Shown here in pieces: positions 1 to 7,360 of a stretch of 64,000 nt of DNA (position 1 is its first letter; each line of letters opens with the position of its first letter). The DNA is from Photobacterium damselae (GTDB lineage Bacteria; Pseudomonadota; Gammaproteobacteria; Enterobacterales; Vibrionaceae), in assembly GCF_003026815.1 (NCBI RefSeq), contig NZ_PYOG01000004.1, positions 62,001-126,000 of the forward strand. Direction: 5' to 3'. Under the pieces are notes generated by a model that ran no database searches, was not told where the DNA came from, and worked only from the letters and a program-made list of their open reading frames with translations. The translations under genes and the position numbers were made by a program.

Positions 1-62
1 AAATGGATGATTTAGAACTGCTATGTGATCCTATTTTTGCTGATATTTGCCGCGATGAATAA
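1..62 (+). CDS. C-terminal end of an unidentified protein (5' partial)
   Basis: An open frame enters from the left edge and stops with TAA at 60-62. Only about 20 acidic residues are visible (ending DICRDE). This is too short for any family call. A terminator-like hairpin follows at 96-134, which supports a real gene end here. Confidence 0.35.
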   Translation, partial: MDDLELLCDPIFADICRDE

Positions 63-95
63 CCCACTGTAGATCACATTTTAACTAAATCTCTC

Positions 96-134
96 TAAGG
101 TGATTTCATCATATTGTGAAGTCACCTTAATTTT
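96..134 (+). terminator. Hairpin after the partial left-edge gene
   Basis: The 8-bp arm TAAGGTGA (96-103) pairs with TCACCTTA (122-129), and an inner TTCA/TGAA stem extends it. It is followed by AATTTT. It fits a rho-independent terminator for the gene ending at 62, although the U-tract is short. Confidence 0.6.
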
Positions 135-239
135 AGTCTCAAGTCTCAACCGAGATCGTAATTACAGTTTTGCATAGAGTTGCATTTATGTAGAATATCC
201 TTTCAATAATCATTTGCTTGTATTATTGAGGAAACCATT

Positions 240-611
240 ATGAGCCACCATTGCAACCACTGCGACTTTCAAACTGAACAACTGCTTCCCCAAGATTATG
301 TCATTACCCCACAAGGGAAAAGAGTTACCACCCAGTCTGTTACTTCTACCTTTTCTTCTCTCTACCACATCAACGATCAGCAACTCCATCAAGCGTTAAA
401 CCATCAAACCCCAGAAGCGACAATTATTCAGCAAATGCTAAACCAGCTAACGGGCCAACTCCACCCTCACCATTGTCACCAATGTGCTCGTCCATTTAGC
501 TTAGATTTACAACGAGATAAACATGCTTGCCCACACTGTTGGTCGCAAGATATTAGTTCTGCCAATATGGATAATACTTGCCCGAAATGCCATCAAGGCC
601 AAATCGGTTGA
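240..611 (+). CDS. Small protein with four CxxC pairs (zinc-ribbon-like), function unknown
   Basis: 123 residues. Four CxxC pairs are visible at Cys5/8, 79/82, 97/100 and 114/117, enough for two zinc ribbons or rubredoxin-like knuckles. The middle (about 20-75) is Gln/His rich with no recognised domain. The start is supported by a GAGGAAAC Shine-Dalgarno just upstream. A 7-bp inverted repeat (CAATAAT/ATTATTG, 204-228) covers the leader and could be an operator or could shape the ribosome site. The LysR gene starts 71 bp downstream on the same strand, so the two may be co-transcribed. I do not recognise the family; metal binding is inferred from the cysteines alone. Confidence 0.7.
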   Translation: MSHHCNHCDFQTEQLLPQDYVITPQGKRVTTQSVTSTFSSLYHINDQQLHQALNHQTPEATIIQQMLNQLTGQLHPHHCHQCARPFSLDLQRDKHACPHCWSQDISSANMDNTCPKCHQGQIG

Positions 612-682
612 GTAAAGCAGTTGGTCTAATAATCGGTTGTTTCGTACAATCATATTACCGTTACATGGCAAACTAACTGATT

Positions 683-1630
683 ATGGCGCAAGGAAAAATG
701 CAACGAATTAACTGGCGAGGAGTGGATCTTAATTTACTCATCGCCTTTTCTGCTTTAATGGAAACCCGCAGTGTCACCAAAGCGGCGCAAAAGCTATCGA
801 TTGGTCAGTCAGCAATGAGTCATAATTTGGCTCGACTGCGAGAATTGCTCGATGATCCTCTGTTTGAACGACAGGGGCACTCTATGTTGCCAACACAAAA
901 AGCCTTAGAGCTTATCACCAGTGTTGAAAACGTACTGAATATCATCACTCAAGATATTTTACGTCCTGATGATTTTGAGCCTTTGGACTATGAGGGAATT
1001 TTTAAGATTGGTTTAACCGATTATGCTGAATTGCTATTTGCCCCGGCCCTATTTGATGCAATCCATCAAGCAGCACCGCACTGCCAATTGAGCTTTTTTA
1101 ATATCGACCGCCATAACTACTTAGATCGTTTTAACCAAGATAATCTGGATCTAGTAATCGGTTCGATGACTCAGATACCAAAAGAGATTGAGTATCACCA
1201 TCTTTATACTGAAGATCACGTCTGCTTATTTGACCAAGGGGCAACCCAAATTCAACCGCCGATCAGTATTGAACAATACGCGGCCATTCCTCACGCTCTT
1301 GTTAGCCCTGATGGTCAGCTTTTTACTCAAGTTGATAACCAGCTACATGAGCAAGGTCTGAAACGACAAATTGCGGTAGGTTCCCGAAATTTTCTGACCA
1401 TTCGTCATCTGCTTAGTCATCGCCGATTAATCTGTGTGGTATCACGACTTATGGCGCAGTTGGATATTTTTAACGACAAACTTACGCAGTGCCCACCGCC
1501 GGTTCATATTGCTGATTTTGATATCAATCTGCTCTGGCTCAGACGTAATGCCCCCCATCCTCGTAATAGTTGGCTACGAGAGACTGTGACTGGCGTTATT
1601 ACAGAACAAGTTAGGTTGCTACGGGGCTGA
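683..1630 (+). CDS. LysR-family transcriptional regulator
   Basis: 315 residues, normal length for the family. The N-terminal winged helix-turn-helix (about residues 12-70, DLNLLIAFSALMETRSVTKA onward, then PLFERQGHSM) is typical. The rest resembles the periplasmic-binding-protein-like effector domain. It is closer in style to the NodD/LeuO/YidZ branch than to CysB. The ATG at 683 has no clear ribosome site; an in-frame ATG at 698 sits just after AAGGA and is a plausible alternative start (310 residues). LysR proteins often control a divergent neighbour, but here the upstream gene is parallel, so the target is unknown. Confidence 0.9.
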   Translation: MAQGKMQRINWRGVDLNLLIAFSALMETRSVTKAAQKLSIGQSAMSHNLARLRELLDDPLFERQGHSMLPTQKALELITSVENVLNIITQDILRPDDFEPLDYEGIFKIGLTDYAELLFAPALFDAIHQAAPHCQLSFFNIDRHNYLDRFNQDNLDLVIGSMTQIPKEIEYHHLYTEDHVCLFDQGATQIQPPISIEQYAAIPHALVSPDGQLFTQVDNQLHEQGLKRQIAVGSRNFLTIRHLLSHRRLICVVSRLMAQLDIFNDKLTQCPPPVHIADFDINLLWLRRNAPHPRNSWLRETVTGVITEQVRLLRG

Positions 1631-1640
1631 CTAACACAAC

Positions 1641-1684
1641 AAGTAGAGATTTATCATCAGTAAAAACTAAGATAAATTCTGCTT
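1641..1684. terminator. Convergent hairpin between the LysR gene and the NqrM-like operon
   Basis: AAGTAGAGATTTATC (1641-1655) pairs with GATAAATTCTGCTT (1671-1684) with one bulge. It lies between two convergent genes, which fits a shared terminator. Neither side has a strong U-tract. Confidence 0.45.
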
Positions 1685-1721
1685 GTCGACGGTATATACC
1701 CCGATTTGTTAAAGCGTTTGT

Positions 1722-1916
1722 TTACTTCTGACCAGGTTCTTGGATTTGATACAACTTGTGCTCATCACAAGGTTTATCGCAATCACACTCTTTTTCGATA
1801 CCAACACCCGCCAAACCACCACAACTGCCGGCAATGGTCTTTTTCTTTAGAATCCAACCAATTGCCATCGCAATCATCACAATAAAAAATACTGCTGCAG
1901 TGAGTAAATATGTCAT
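1722..1916 (-). CDS. NqrM-like small membrane protein (DUF539)
   Basis: 64 residues: one N-terminal membrane helix (about 3-23), a short basic stretch KKK, then four cysteines (32, 44, 46, 50) in an SCGG...GIEKECDCDKPC pattern. That pattern is the signature of NqrM, the protein needed to mature the Na+-translocating NADH:quinone reductase, probably by supplying iron. NqrM proper usually sits beside apbE after nqrF. This copy is the last gene of an operon with DUF134 and NifX-like genes, so it is more likely a paralogue serving another metalloprotein. It starts at an ATGA overlap with the upstream gene, with a perfect AGGAGG site. Confidence 0.8.
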   Translation of the reverse strand: MTYLLTAAVFFIVMIAMAIGWILKKKTIAGSCGGLAGVGIEKECDCDKPCDEHKLYQIQEPGQK

Positions 1917-2386
1917 AGCTTAAATCCTCCTAATGTTTTTAGCCCACGGATTACACCTTGTGGTTGCATAACCGTCCCTACTTTGGGTGCAGTCTCTTTT
2001 TTCGAACCACAACCACAGCCGCACTCCCCTTTCTCACGCTTACAAGGGCGACCTTGCTCCGGAGCTAATAATGGAACCTTTGCCACCTGTTCATTTAAAA
2101 CATCAGAAAGCTCACTACGATTAGGAACCTGATAGACAGCAAAACCCGCATTAAGTAATCGAGCCAGTGAGCGTTGACCAATGTTACCCAATACAATTTG
2201 AGTAACACCGAGATCGCTTAATTGACGTTGAATACGTTTTTTATGTTTACAGCCAATGGCTTTAGTATTGTGATTTTCAACCAAGGCCACTTGCTGACCT
2301 TGCTCATCAAACACCACAAATGCTGCTGCCTTACCAAAATGGCCAGCAACTTCATGACGCCCAGTTACAGCAACTGCCATCATCAT
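1913..2386 (-). CDS. NifX/NifB-type dinitrogenase cofactor-binding domain protein
   Basis: 157 residues. Residues 1-105 match the NifX/NafY/NifB C-terminal fold (MAVAVTGR, HFGKAAAF, then KRIQRQLSDLGVTQIVLGNI and an ARLLNAGFAVY helix). In nitrogen fixers this domain binds FeMo-cofactor precursors, but stand-alone copies occur widely in bacteria without nitrogenase. The tail has a cysteine cluster (Cys115, 122, 124, 126 in CGCGCGS) that could bind iron or an iron-sulfur cluster. It is the middle gene of the operon: its ATG directly abuts the TAA of the DUF134 gene, and it overlaps the next gene by ATGA. Three consecutive ATGs open the gene; AGAGGAT favours the first. Confidence 0.8.
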   Translation of the reverse strand: MMMAVAVTGRHEVAGHFGKAAAFVVFDEQGQQVALVENHNTKAIGCKHKKRIQRQLSDLGVTQIVLGNIGQRSLARLLNAGFAVYQVPNRSELSDVLNEQVAKVPLLAPEQGRPCKREKGECGCGCGSKKETAPKVGTVMQPQGVIRGLKTLGGFKL

Positions 2387-2680
2387 TTACTTATCCTCTA
2401 TCACGGGTTTGGCCATTTCTAGTGCCATTCCCTCAACTAATGCTTGCGCTACTTTTTGTCGTGCTCTTGCGACCGTATTACCGAGAGTTTGTCGAGAGAC
2501 ACCAAGCTCTTTTGCCGCCTCTATTTGCTGGAGCTTTAGATGATCGACTAAGCGTAGTGCTTCTAATTCATCAGGCTCTAATACTAATGACTGTAATTGT
2601 GTCATCGGCACTCCATTAGGTTTAAAACAGCTATATGGAGGGCGGCAACAAATTCGACGAGCAATTTTTGGTCTAGCCAT
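2387..2680 (-). CDS. DUF134 (UPF0251) helix-turn-helix protein
   Basis: 97 residues. It has the family N-terminus (ARPK, then Cys11/12 and Cys18 near CCRPPYSCFKP) and a sigma-70 region 4-like helix-turn-helix at about 38-80 (LDELEALRL-type helix, QQIEAAKELGVSRQTLGNTV). The cysteines hint at metal or redox sensing. First gene of the leftward operon with the NifX-like and NqrM-like genes; DUF134 genes are commonly paired with NifX-like genes. It may autoregulate the operon, and the palindromes upstream (2837-2890, 2953-2979) are candidate sites. Both the regulatory role and the sites are inference. Confidence 0.85.
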   Translation of the reverse strand: MARPKIARRICCRPPYSCFKPNGVPMTQLQSLVLEPDELEALRLVDHLKLQQIEAAKELGVSRQTLGNTVARARQKVAQALVEGMALEMAKPVIEDK

Positions 2681-2836
2681 ATCAACTCATTTTTAGCTTA
2701 TGCCAATAACGATATTATTAGCCTATGCCAAAAACAGATCTTTGATCTTGTGCAAGAAGCATAAATAAAAGTGAAAATTAGAAATTTGTTGCTATTAATG
2801 AAAGAGGAAGCAAAAAGAAAGGTCTCAAGGAAGAAG

Positions 2837-2890
2837 GCGACCAATGTAGGAAGACATCTTTTCACAAAATATCTTCATCCATGTGGTCGC
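2837..2890. repeat. Long imperfect inverted repeat
   Basis: GCGACCAATGTAGGAAGA at 2837-2854 is nearly complementary to the stretch 2871-2890 ending TGGTCGC. Both 7-bp ends are perfect (GCGACCA/TGGTCGC), with bulges inside and a loop of about 17 nt. There is no U-tract, so it is not an obvious terminator. Confidence 0.7.
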
Positions 2891-2952
2891 GAATGACATG
2901 TGTCAAAATAGGCATAACAGCCTAAAATACAATCATTAAACAGGCTTAGCTA

Positions 2953-2979
2953 TTGTATTACAAATGATTTGTAATACAA
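2953..2979. promoter_or_regulatory. Perfect 12-bp palindrome, probable operator
   Basis: TTGTATTACAAA (2953-2964), spacer TGA, then TTTGTAATACAA (2968-2979): a perfect inverted repeat. An outer AGGCTT (2942-2947)/AAGCCT (2984-2989) pair widens it. It looks like a dimeric regulator site. It lies about 270 bp from the DUF134 start and 240 bp from the 3222 gene, so the target is unclear. Confidence 0.6.
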
Positions 2980-3110
2980 ACCAAAGCCTAGGTTATAAAG
3001 AAAAATAAAATAATAATCTGCAAATTAACTATTAATAGAATAATCAACTAATATTTAATTGGGTAATTCAATTCGCTGCTAGAACTATCACAGAAGCGTC
3101 ATAAAGGTTC

Positions 3111-3119
3111 TGTTATAAT
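3111..3119 (+). promoter_or_regulatory. Extended -10 promoter for the 3222 gene
   Basis: TGTTATAAT contains a consensus TATAAT (3114-3119) preceded by TGN, the extended -10 form. No good -35 is seen at the right distance, which is usual for this promoter type. Confidence 0.5.
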
Positions 3120-3221
3120 AGAGGTCAGATTGGATTATAAGAATTGGATTCCGATACCGATCTGCTACATCAGATTGGTGTAACAAGTAGTTTTACCTAG
3201 CAACAAGGACTCAGTGTAATT

Positions 3222-3425
3222 ATGCGCATGTTCAAACACTACCTGCCGAAGCTTATTGCCAAGCATGTCAGTCGTTTATTTAGTGGAAGGATCTACATCA
3301 ATGGTCGAGGTGGATATCATTTTGATAATGGTTTACTTCTCGTCCCCATAAAAGCTCAGCGGCAACATTTTGATACGGTTAATGAAGTCAATCAGGAGAT
3401 TCGTCGCTTACGTCAACTTGATTAA
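3222..3425 (+). CDS. Small basic protein of unknown function
   Basis: 67 residues, strongly basic at the N-terminus (MRMFKHYLPKLIAKHVSRLF), then a GRIYINGRGGYHF segment and a charged C-terminal helix (EVNQEIRRLRQLD). No signal peptide or membrane helix. The coding pattern looks genuine and it has its own promoter (3111-3119) and a hairpin after the stop. The ribosome site is weak (AAGGA about 13 nt upstream). I do not recognise the family; it may be a small protein confined to Vibrionaceae. Confidence 0.65.
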   Translation: MRMFKHYLPKLIAKHVSRLFSGRIYINGRGGYHFDNGLLLVPIKAQRQHFDTVNEVNQEIRRLRQLD

Positions 3426-3446
3426 AATTTCATTCAATACGTTATC

Positions 3447-3474
3447 AATAAGCCCATCTTGCCATGGGCTTATT
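3447..3474. terminator. Hairpin between the 3222 gene and gcvH
   Basis: An 11-bp perfect stem, AATAAGCCCAT/ATGGGCTTATT, with a 6-nt loop lies between convergent genes. The AU-rich base of the stem could serve both directions, but there is no separate U-run. Confidence 0.55.
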
Positions 3475-3496
3475 AGAATCGAGCTCATATCCTCAC

Positions 3497-3892
3497 TTAA
3501 TCGTCATCGTCGGCAATTGCTTCTAAGTAATCCTCGCCATCGAGTAACTCACCAAGTTCAATATCATCCTCTACCTGTAATTGAAATAACCATCCATCGC
3601 CATAAGGATCACTATTAACTAATCCTGGCGCACCATCTAAATCTTCATTGATCGCAACGACTACGCCTGTTAACGGCGCATAAATATCGGAAGCCGACTT
3701 TACTGATTCCACAACCGCACAATCATCCCCAGCTTCTAGCTCATCTTCTAACTCAGGTAGATCAATAAAAACCATATCACCTAATAAAGACTGGGCATGA
3801 TCGGTAATACCGATTGTATATATCCCATTACCTTCATCCCTTACCCATTCGTGGCTATGGGTAAATTTCAAATCAGATGGCACATAACTCAT
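3497..3892 (-). CDS. gcvH: Glycine cleavage system H protein
   Basis: 131 residues, normal length. GcvH carries the lipoyl arm that shuttles the aminomethyl group between the P, T and L proteins of glycine cleavage. The lipoylation site is visible as ESVKSASD with Lys65, and FTHSHEWV near the N-terminus is typical. The C-terminus is very acidic. In many gammaproteobacteria gcvH lies between gcvT and gcvP next to ubiI. Here it keeps the place beside ubiI but gcvT and gcvP are not adjacent, so they must be elsewhere. A strong terminator (3951-3999) separates it from ubiI, so it has its own promoter. Confidence 0.97.
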   Translation of the reverse strand: MSYVPSDLKFTHSHEWVRDEGNGIYTIGITDHAQSLLGDMVFIDLPELEDELEAGDDCAVVESVKSASDIYAPLTGVVVAINEDLDGAPGLVNSDPYGDGWLFQLQVEDDIELGELLDGEDYLEAIADDDD

Positions 3893-3950
3893 AACGACGT
3901 TTCCTAATCATTGATGGATGTTTTAAAAATAGCAGAGGATTTCAGGGATG

Positions 3951-3999
3951 AAAAAAATAAAAAACCACCAATTTCAATCGATGAAAATGGTGGTTTTTT
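3951..3999 (-). terminator. Rho-independent terminator of ubiH-ubiI
   Basis: The stem AAAACCACCA (3961-3970) pairs with TGGTGGTTTT (3988-3997). On the minus strand it is followed by a long T-rich run (3951-3960). It ends the leftward ubiquinone operon ahead of gcvH. Confidence 0.85.
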
Positions 4000-4019
4000 G
4001 TGGTCAATACGTGACTCAA

Positions 4020-5225
4020 TTATTTGGCAAGATCTGGCAGTTCTCCTGATAAGCCGAGTGCTTTTCGCATTAACTCATCTTTGAGTCCTGGAGCCTTATC
4101 AGCCACTAGCATACCAATATCACGCAATAGTTTTTTCGCCGGATGAGAGCCAGCAAATAAATCTCGAAAACCCTGCATTGCAGCAATCATTTTGGCCGCT
4201 TCAGCTTTACGCCAACGTTCAAAATGACGAAGATTGGCTTTACTTCCAATATCCTTTTGCTCTAGCCACAATTGTTTTAATTCTTGAGCCAAGGCGACTG
4301 CATCCAATAAACCGAGATTAACACCTTGCCCTGCTAATGGATGGATGGTGTGGGCCGCATCGCCAATTAATGCCACTCGATCTTTAACAAAATCACGAGC
4401 GTAGCGCATTCGTAATGGAAATGCTTGACGTTGACCTTCAATTTGACAAAGCCCTAAGCGGCCATCAAATGCAGTAGTTAAATACTGATTAAATTGTTCA
4501 TCAGACATCGCACATAAACGCTCTGCTTCTTTTGGCTCGGTAGACCAAACTATAGAGCATAAATTTGGCTCAGATAATGGCAGAAAAGCTAATGGTCCTT
4601 GTGGGCGAAAAATCTGGCGTGCCGTTGCTAAATGAGGTTCACCGCAACGAATATTTGCCACAATGGCACTGTGACCATAATCCCAATGAGTCAATGGAAT
4701 GTTTAACGCATTGCGTAACCAAGAATTTGCCCCATCAGCCCCAACAACCAATTTAGCGGTTAAATGCTTGCCAGAGCTTAAAGTTAACCAGGCTTCTGAT
4801 TCACCAAACACAATGTTATCACAGCGTTCTGGAGCTAATAATGTCACATTATGCTGCTTTTTCACCTGCTCTAGCAGTGCTAATTGAATCACTCGATTCT
4901 CAACGATATGGCCGAGATTTGGCTGTGCTAATCGCTCTGCACTGAACTGAATATTGGCAAAGCTATCTTGCTCCCACACTTCCATATGTTGATATGGACT
5001 TAAACGACGAGACTCGATTCCAGACCAAGCACCAACTCGACGTAAAATACGCTCGCTGGCACGACTTAACGCCGATACTCGAAGATCGGGCAATTCTGCT
5101 AATGTTTCATCGGGTAATTGGCCTTCAATAACTGCGATGCGTAATTCAGTGTCAGCCAAAGCCGCTGCAAGAGTCAGCCCAACCATACCGCCACCAATAA
5201 TGGCTATGTCTACATTTTGCATCAT
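4020..5225 (-). CDS. ubiI: FAD-dependent 2-octaprenylphenol hydroxylase UbiI (VisC)
   Basis: 401 residues, as in E. coli. UbiI adds the C5 hydroxyl in aerobic ubiquinone biosynthesis and acts at the membrane with other Ubi proteins. The Rossmann motif IIGGGMVGLTLA (about 9-20), a DG motif (VVGADGANSW) and the second FAD motif ALIGDAAHTIHPLAGQGVN are all intact. It starts 2 nt after the ubiH stop, so the pair is one operon. The two opening ATGs leave the start uncertain by one codon. Confidence 0.95.
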   Translation of the reverse strand: MMQNVDIAIIGGGMVGLTLAAALADTELRIAVIEGQLPDETLAELPDLRVSALSRASERILRRVGAWSGIESRRLSPYQHMEVWEQDSFANIQFSAERLAQPNLGHIVENRVIQLALLEQVKKQHNVTLLAPERCDNIVFGESEAWLTLSSGKHLTAKLVVGADGANSWLRNALNIPLTHWDYGHSAIVANIRCGEPHLATARQIFRPQGPLAFLPLSEPNLCSIVWSTEPKEAERLCAMSDEQFNQYLTTAFDGRLGLCQIEGQRQAFPLRMRYARDFVKDRVALIGDAAHTIHPLAGQGVNLGLLDAVALAQELKQLWLEQKDIGSKANLRHFERWRKAEAAKMIAAMQGFRDLFAGSHPAKKLLRDIGMLVADKAPGLKDELMRKALGLSGELPDLAK

Positions 5226-5227
5226 AA

Positions 5228-6415
5228 TTATCGTTCTACCTGTCCCATCGCACGACGCAGTAGCGGTGCTTGTAATGAATGAAAAGCGTTCATTGCCATC
5301 AATCCTAAATTTCGACCAACAACTAATGGTGCATAGTGATTAGCAAAGAGATGAACCAAACCGGTTGTCATCATAACAGTTTGTTGTCTATCGTTTTCTC
5401 GACGCTGACGATAACGACTCAGTACACTTTGGCTACCCACATCATGATGATGACGATATTGATACGCGACTTCCTCAGCAAGCGAAATCACATCACGAAT
5501 ACCTAGGTTAAATCCTTGCCCAGCAATTGGATGAAGCGTTTGAGCCGCATTACCAACCACAGCGACACGGTGTGAGGTTATTTGACCGCTTTGCCGCAAC
5601 AACAGAGGATAACAGGCGCGTTTTCCTGTGTGTTGAAGCTTTCCTAATCGCCAACCGAATGCAGCTTGTAACTGAGTAAGAAAATCATCATCAGACCAAC
5701 TCATAACTTGATGTTGTTGTTCAGGATTAATACACCACACTAATGAACTGCGTCCTTGAGACATTGGCAGTAACGCAATAGGTCCAAACTCGGTAAAACG
5801 TTCAAACGCTTGCCCTTGATGTGCTTGCTCAGTTGTGATGTTGGCAATAACCGCTAGCTGATCAAAGTCATGCTCCGTACGCCCTATATGGACCATGTCA
5901 CAGCAGTGAGAAAGCGCACCATCGGCGGCAACCAATAATTGCGTACGAAGTTGCTGTCCCGAAGATAATGTGATCGTGCAACCTTGAACATCACGCTCAA
6001 TCTCAGCAACAGAGTCGGGACAATAGAGTGTGATAGAGCTAAGTTGAGCTAATTTGTGATGGAATATTTGGCCAATATCCGCTAACTCCACCACATAACC
6101 TAAGGCATCGACGCCCTGCTCTTGAGCCGACATATCAACTCGACCTGCATGACCTCGATCAGAAACATGAATATCTTTAATTGCAGTGGCAACAGGAGCA
6201 ATCTCCGCCCACATTCCCAACTGCTGTAAAATCTCACTTGAGCCGTAAGATAATGCAATCGCCCGAGAATCAAAGCCCGGATGCTGATCTAACTGAGGAG
6301 CAACAGCTTCAACGACAGCAACCGATAACCCTTGGCTACTTAATTTATCCAGTGCGATGGCTAAGGTTGCACCAGTCATTGCACCACCAGCAATAACCAC
6401 ATCAAACTGCTTCAC
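5228..6415 (-). CDS. ubiH: 2-octaprenyl-6-methoxyphenol hydroxylase UbiH
   Basis: 395 residues. UbiH is the FAD monooxygenase for C1 hydroxylation in ubiquinone synthesis. The N-terminal motif reads VVIAGGAMTGATLAIAL, with Ala at the middle position of the usual GxGxxG. The second FAD motif reads VVGNAAQTLHPIAGQGFN, with Asn as is common in UbiH (UbiI has GDAA). ubiI follows with a 2-nt gap. Upstream, only 43 nt separate it from ygfB; the pepP gene that normally sits there is absent. Confidence 0.95.
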   Translation of the reverse strand: MKQFDVVIAGGAMTGATLAIALDKLSSQGLSVAVVEAVAPQLDQHPGFDSRAIALSYGSSEILQQLGMWAEIAPVATAIKDIHVSDRGHAGRVDMSAQEQGVDALGYVVELADIGQIFHHKLAQLSSITLYCPDSVAEIERDVQGCTITLSSGQQLRTQLLVAADGALSHCCDMVHIGRTEHDFDQLAVIANITTEQAHQGQAFERFTEFGPIALLPMSQGRSSLVWCINPEQQHQVMSWSDDDFLTQLQAAFGWRLGKLQHTGKRACYPLLLRQSGQITSHRVAVVGNAAQTLHPIAGQGFNLGIRDVISLAEEVAYQYRHHHDVGSQSVLSRYRQRRENDRQQTVMMTTGLVHLFANHYAPLVVGRNLGLMAMNAFHSLQAPLLRRAMGQVER

Positions 6416-6458
6416 TTTCTATCCTTCTTAAATGACCAACACCGCTCTATTTTTATTG

Positions 6459-7034
6459 TTAGTGTAGTGTCGGCTTAGAGTCGTTTTCATCAACCACGGA
6501 TTGACCTAATTCCGCATGACAGGTCAGCACACACATACGAACATGCTCTGTCACTTGTTCAAATAATGCCGCTTGCTCTTCCATATCATCATCTTCATCA
6601 ATGCCTAGCTGAGTAATATCACGTAAATCAGCCAGAGCTTCTGTTACGGCCTCAGGAAGCTGGCTAGTATTAACGCCAACCAAGCCAAAACCTGACATAA
6701 AGCTGCTGACCCACTCAGTTAATGCTTCAGCACGTTCAAACAGATCAGCTTCATCGCTAGGAAGTAGTAACGTAAAGTCAAAGTCGCCACCAACCAGTTC
6801 TTGAGAGGTTGTCGCAAATAGGGTTTCAGTAAAGGTTTTCGCCCCATCAGTTAAAGGCTCACCTTCATTAGCATAATCACACACAGGACCTAACCACATT
6901 TGATTATCAAGCGCCAAGCCACCACAGATCATACCCGTTAGTAACCCATGAAGTTCAGCTGGAGAAACCGCAAGCTGATAAGATTTTAATGTTGCCGCTG
7001 CCGTTTCGTACGAGGGTAATGTCATGTCTGTCAT
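6459..7034 (-). CDS. ygfB: UPF0149 family protein YgfB
   Basis: 191 residues, the usual size. The family motif around LHGLLTGMICGG (about 24-35) and the conserved WVSSFMSGFGLVG segment (about 108-120) identify it. It is a soluble, very acidic helical protein. YgfB homologues have been linked to gene regulation in Pseudomonas, but the role in vibrios is not established. First gene of the leftward run ygfB-ubiH-ubiI and divergent from zapA. Confidence 0.92.
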   Translation of the reverse strand: MTDMTLPSYETAAATLKSYQLAVSPAELHGLLTGMICGGLALDNQMWLGPVCDYANEGEPLTDGAKTFTETLFATTSQELVGGDFDFTLLLPSDEADLFERAEALTEWVSSFMSGFGLVGVNTSQLPEAVTEALADLRDITQLGIDEDDDMEEQAALFEQVTEHVRMCVLTCHAELGQSVVDENDSKPTLH

Positions 7035-7360
7035 TTTCTTTACCTTTTACACTAACTGGATGCTTAAAGTTCCAGCATCAAAATGAATGCCTCCATGCTA
7101 CCATTAGAGAGCGAAAATCCCCAACCAAGCCGAGGGGTATTTTTAGCAAGGTTAGTTAAGTAGCGGGCTGTAATTGCCTAATGATTAGACAATATGAAAG
7201 CAATATAAAATAACCACTGTTTAAGAACTGTTAAGTCAGTATCGAATCCTCGTCAAGCCTTGGTCAGGATACTTGATTGTTGCATAGGCTTTTTCTATAG
7301 TTAGAGCCAATTACAAGCCAAATGATTACCCATTATGGCAGGAGCTAAACAAGATTTTTT
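7035..7360. other. Divergent promoter region ygfB/zapA
   Basis: 326 bp with no credible ORF. It contains the zapA promoter (7273-7301). I do not see a clear ygfB promoter or a strong operator. Confidence 0.6.
7273..7301 (+). promoter_or_regulatory. Sigma-70 promoter of zapA
   Basis: TTGATT (7273-7278), 17-bp spacer, TATAGT (7296-7301). It lies 60 bp before the zapA start, with GGCAGGAG as a ribosome site in between. Confidence 0.65.

Larger units (their letters stand above)
2681..3221. other. 540-bp intergenic region rich in palindromes
   Basis: This is a divergent region between the DUF134 operon (leftward) and the small gene at 3222 (rightward). I see no credible ORF. It holds a long imperfect hairpin (2837-2890), a 12+3+12 perfect palindrome (2953-2979) inside a wider imperfect one, and an extended -10 promoter (3111-3119). 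It is markedly AT-rich between about 2990 and 3060. Confidence 0.7.

Noticed and set aside
2320..2619. 99-codon plus-strand ORF across the DUF134 and NifX-like genes
   Set aside because: Antisense to two tightly coupled genes with good ribosome sites and family motifs.
3893..3957. Glycine riboswitch before gcvH
   Set aside because: Only about 65 nt lie between the ubiI terminator and the gcvH start, too little for a tandem glycine aptamer, and no aptamer core is seen.
6416..6458. Remnant of pepP
   Set aside because: The 43-bp gap shows no reading frame resembling PepP; the gene is simply absent here.
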